DNA of 64,000 nt from assembly GCF_016545825.1 (NCBI RefSeq), contig NC_052621.1, positions 148,199 through 212,198 of the forward strand, given 5' to 3'. The position numbers and the translations under genes are program-made. The notes beneath the pieces are model-generated. The model saw only the letters and a program-made list of their open reading frames with translations. It made no database searches and was not told where the DNA came from. The DNA is from Eucalyptus grandis (lineage: Eukaryota > Streptophyta > Magnoliopsida > Myrtales > Myrtaceae). Below, piece after piece: positions 62,392-64,000 of the stretch; the stretch's first letter is position 1, and each line of letters starts with the position of its first letter.

Positions 62392-62814
62392 CTATAAAGC
62401 AGAACTTGACACATAAGCAAAGTTCTCAAATGTACAAGAGGTGTTTACCTTCTTTGGCTCACGACAGTCGCGAGCATAGTGACCCTTCTTGTCATTGTAA
62501 CACCTCACCCTTGACAGTTTCTTCACTTGAGGACGTTTTCCTCTCTTGTGTTGGTTAATTCTTGATTTCTTGCAATAAGAACTTGATCCTTTGCATTCCC
62601 ACATATTGAACGAATCAATACGCTTGTGCTTAGAGCTCAAAGCCCTTTCTAAGCTAGAACCAGCATTGTAAATATCTATTTTCGGCTCACATGCCGTCAA
62701 GCGGTCCTCTACCAGCTCAAGATGGCGCACAGCATCCTCAAGATCTTCCATAACATGGTCAAGAGCTTCTAGTGCTTCTTGCTTTTCCAGCACATATTGA
62801 ATCTTCATATTCAA
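62392..62814 (-). pseudogene. gag: copia gag C-terminal part: coiled coil and damaged zinc knuckle
   Basis: The 140-codon piece is open throughout. It starts with NMKIQYVLEKQEALEALDH, a predicted helix, continues with Lys/Arg-rich sequence, and ends with CYNDKKGHYARDC and REPKKVNTSCTF. The knuckle is one codon short and lacks the second cysteine. Protease remnants follow at about 62,390-62,320. Confidence 0.8.
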
Positions 62815-63289
62815 TATTTCACAATTGTTGCGTTCATTTCAGCAATTACGTTCTTAGTTCTTTGAAACCATCAATTTGAACACATAAGACATATATGCAC
62901 GAATAATTAATGCCTAATCATTTATGCATCCACTTTGCACAGACCCATCATACCAATGAATAATTTCAAATAAGATTTCAGAATCAAAAGATCACTACAT
63001 TTCCAATCATCCTCCAAAAATCCTAACTTAAAACTATTATTAATATAGTTGTCTTATGCAAAATAAATTCTATGAAGTTACAAAAACTTCTATGAACTAC
63101 CCTGACTAACTACCCACTGAGCAATCGGCAATAGAAAGCAACGAGATAATCGACATCCAATAAAATAATAATGCTTTCAACTAATACAACAATCCATTAC
63201 ACTAAGTAATATATGCAAAAAGAAATATCAACATAGAAAGAGATATTCAACACTAAAAAACATCTCAAACTAATCTAAGAAATAAAAAT

Positions 63290-63715
63290 GGAAAGTCCCT
63301 TCTAATCTATCAGTCAAAATATCTGAGAAAACTGAAGGCACATTTGCCAACCATGGGAAAACTTTTGGAGAGCTTTCATGTCGCCACCAAGGCGCATTTA
63401 CTCTACGACATGTGGCGCTCAATCTAAGGGTTGAAGTTTTGGCCAACTCAATCCTCTAGTACTCTCTTACAAAAGCTTCCACTAGCCTCCTATAATCCGG
63501 GACCACGTTGACCTCCCATAGCCGATCTAACACTGCTTGTCATTCAGGTGGAAGAGTGTTCATCAAAGCCGGCACCTTCTCAAAATCCGGCATAAGATAA
63601 CCATTCCAAATGATTTCCTGTATTATCTTATTGACCCTGACCATGTGTGATACTAAATCACCATCAAGCCACCGATAATCAGCTAACTCTTTCATCATCC
63701 TTTTCAGTCTAGCTC
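63290..63715 (-). pseudogene. gag: copia gag, N-terminal part, interrupted
   Basis: RLKRMMKELADYRWLDGDLV and NGYLMPDFEKVPALMNTLPP agree closely with the plus-strand copy. Downstream the frame shifts but similarity continues to about 63,290. Its upstream end is cut by the hAT-like insertion at 63,716. Confidence 0.75.
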
Positions 63716-64000
63716 TAGGGGTGTGCAACCGGACCGGGTTTACCCGGTTCCCGGTCCGACCCACCCGGAAAACGGGGTCGGGGGCGGTTCGGTTAAAACC
63801 GGGCCGGGAACCGGTTCCGAAATGCGGACTCTGTTTAAACCGGTTCGAGGGATTACCCACCGGAACCGGTTCCGGCCCGGTTTGGGAACCGGTTGGAGAA
63901 CCGGTTTTACGCCTAAAGCAAACCCTAATTTTATTTCTTTCTTTACTGCGAGAGGGCCGAGGCGCGAGCGCGAGAGAACCGAGACTCTCCCGGTTCACCT
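63716..64000. mobile_element. hAT-like DNA transposon end inserted in copia gag
   Basis: TAGGGGTGTGCAA, a terminal sequence typical of plant hAT-type non-autonomous elements, starts at 63,716. It is followed by subterminal repeats of CCGGTT/AACCGG and ACCGGGCC to about 63,910. Comparison with the intact gag of the other copy (AAGAGTTAGACTG against GAGCTAGACTG) puts the insertion exactly here, next to the presumed 8-bp target TCTAGCTC. The other end lies outside the window. Confidence 0.65.

Larger units (their letters stand above)
57825..63715 (-). mobile_element. Degenerate Ty1/copia retrotransposon, minus orientation
   Basis: This is the same family as the plus-strand copy at 32,698-39,007, in inverted orientation. 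From right to left: gag, zinc-knuckle region, protease remnant, integrase, linker, reverse transcriptase, RNase H, polypurine tract, LTR (59,211-57,825). It keeps a longer LTR and longer open pieces than the other copy but also has frameshifts. Its gag is interrupted at 63,716 by another transposon, and its 5' LTR lies beyond the window. Confidence 0.92.

Overview
This window is nuclear DNA of a flowering plant, most likely a eudicot. The evidence is three spliced plant genes with GT-AG introns, Ty1/copia, LINE and SINE remnants, plant-type DNA transposon relics and a eukaryotic tRNA-Lys. No prokaryotic features, CRISPR arrays or operons were seen. I cannot name the species.

Layout. 1-12,240 is an uninterrupted tandem array of a ~183-bp satellite (about 67 units; the array continues leftwards out of the window). 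12,241-18,150 is gene-poor. It holds a possible large LTR rich in 81-86-bp tandem repeats, and a degenerate minus-strand coding relic of virus/retroelement type. 18,456-30,965 (+) is a ten-exon gene for the beta subunit of the AP-3 adaptor complex (AP3B type), with a one-base frame break in exon 1 and LINE and SINE fragments in its introns. 31,919-31,990 (-) is tRNA-Lys(UUU). 32,698-39,007 (+) is a decayed Ty1/copia element whose two ends lie inside its LTRs. It sits in a partial duplicate of the 3' end of the C2-domain gene found further right. 40,242-40,680 (+) is a second copy, inverted, of the relic at 17.2-17.6 kb. 40,794-41,815 (+) is a broken gene with a TDBD (Jas TPL-binding) domain. 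43,491-44,112 is a non-autonomous DNA transposon candidate with a GC-rich core. 44,842-47,663 (-) is a five-exon gene for a small single-C2-domain protein (ERG1/PP16 type). 49,535-54,033 (-) is a seven-exon gene for an SR splicing factor of the SCL30 type. 55,574-56,292 is a second MITE-like element. 56,833-57,873 is a recent ~519-bp tandem duplication that includes the tip of an LTR. 57,825-63,715 (-) is a second copia element of the same family, opened at 63,716 by a hAT-like insertion that runs off the window.

The three protein genes are unrelated housekeeping or regulatory genes: vacuolar sorting (AP-3 beta), calcium/phospholipid-linked C2 protein, and pre-mRNA splicing. They are separated by repeats and do not form a pathway. 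All exon joins were worked out by hand from splice signals and reading-frame continuity. Total coding lengths close exactly for the C2 gene (155 aa) and the SCL30-like gene (271 aa), and close for AP-3 beta (1,139 aa) only if one missing base in exon 1 is allowed for.

The most unusual items are: the satellite whose unit length is an exact codon multiple and which is largely open on both strands; the copia insertion whose ends sit inside its LTRs, with an uninterrupted paralogous site 6 kb away; the dense TGACGTCA/CACGTG/TTGACC cluster in that element's leader; the isolated frame break in AP-3 beta; and the tandem duplication that captured an LTR tip.
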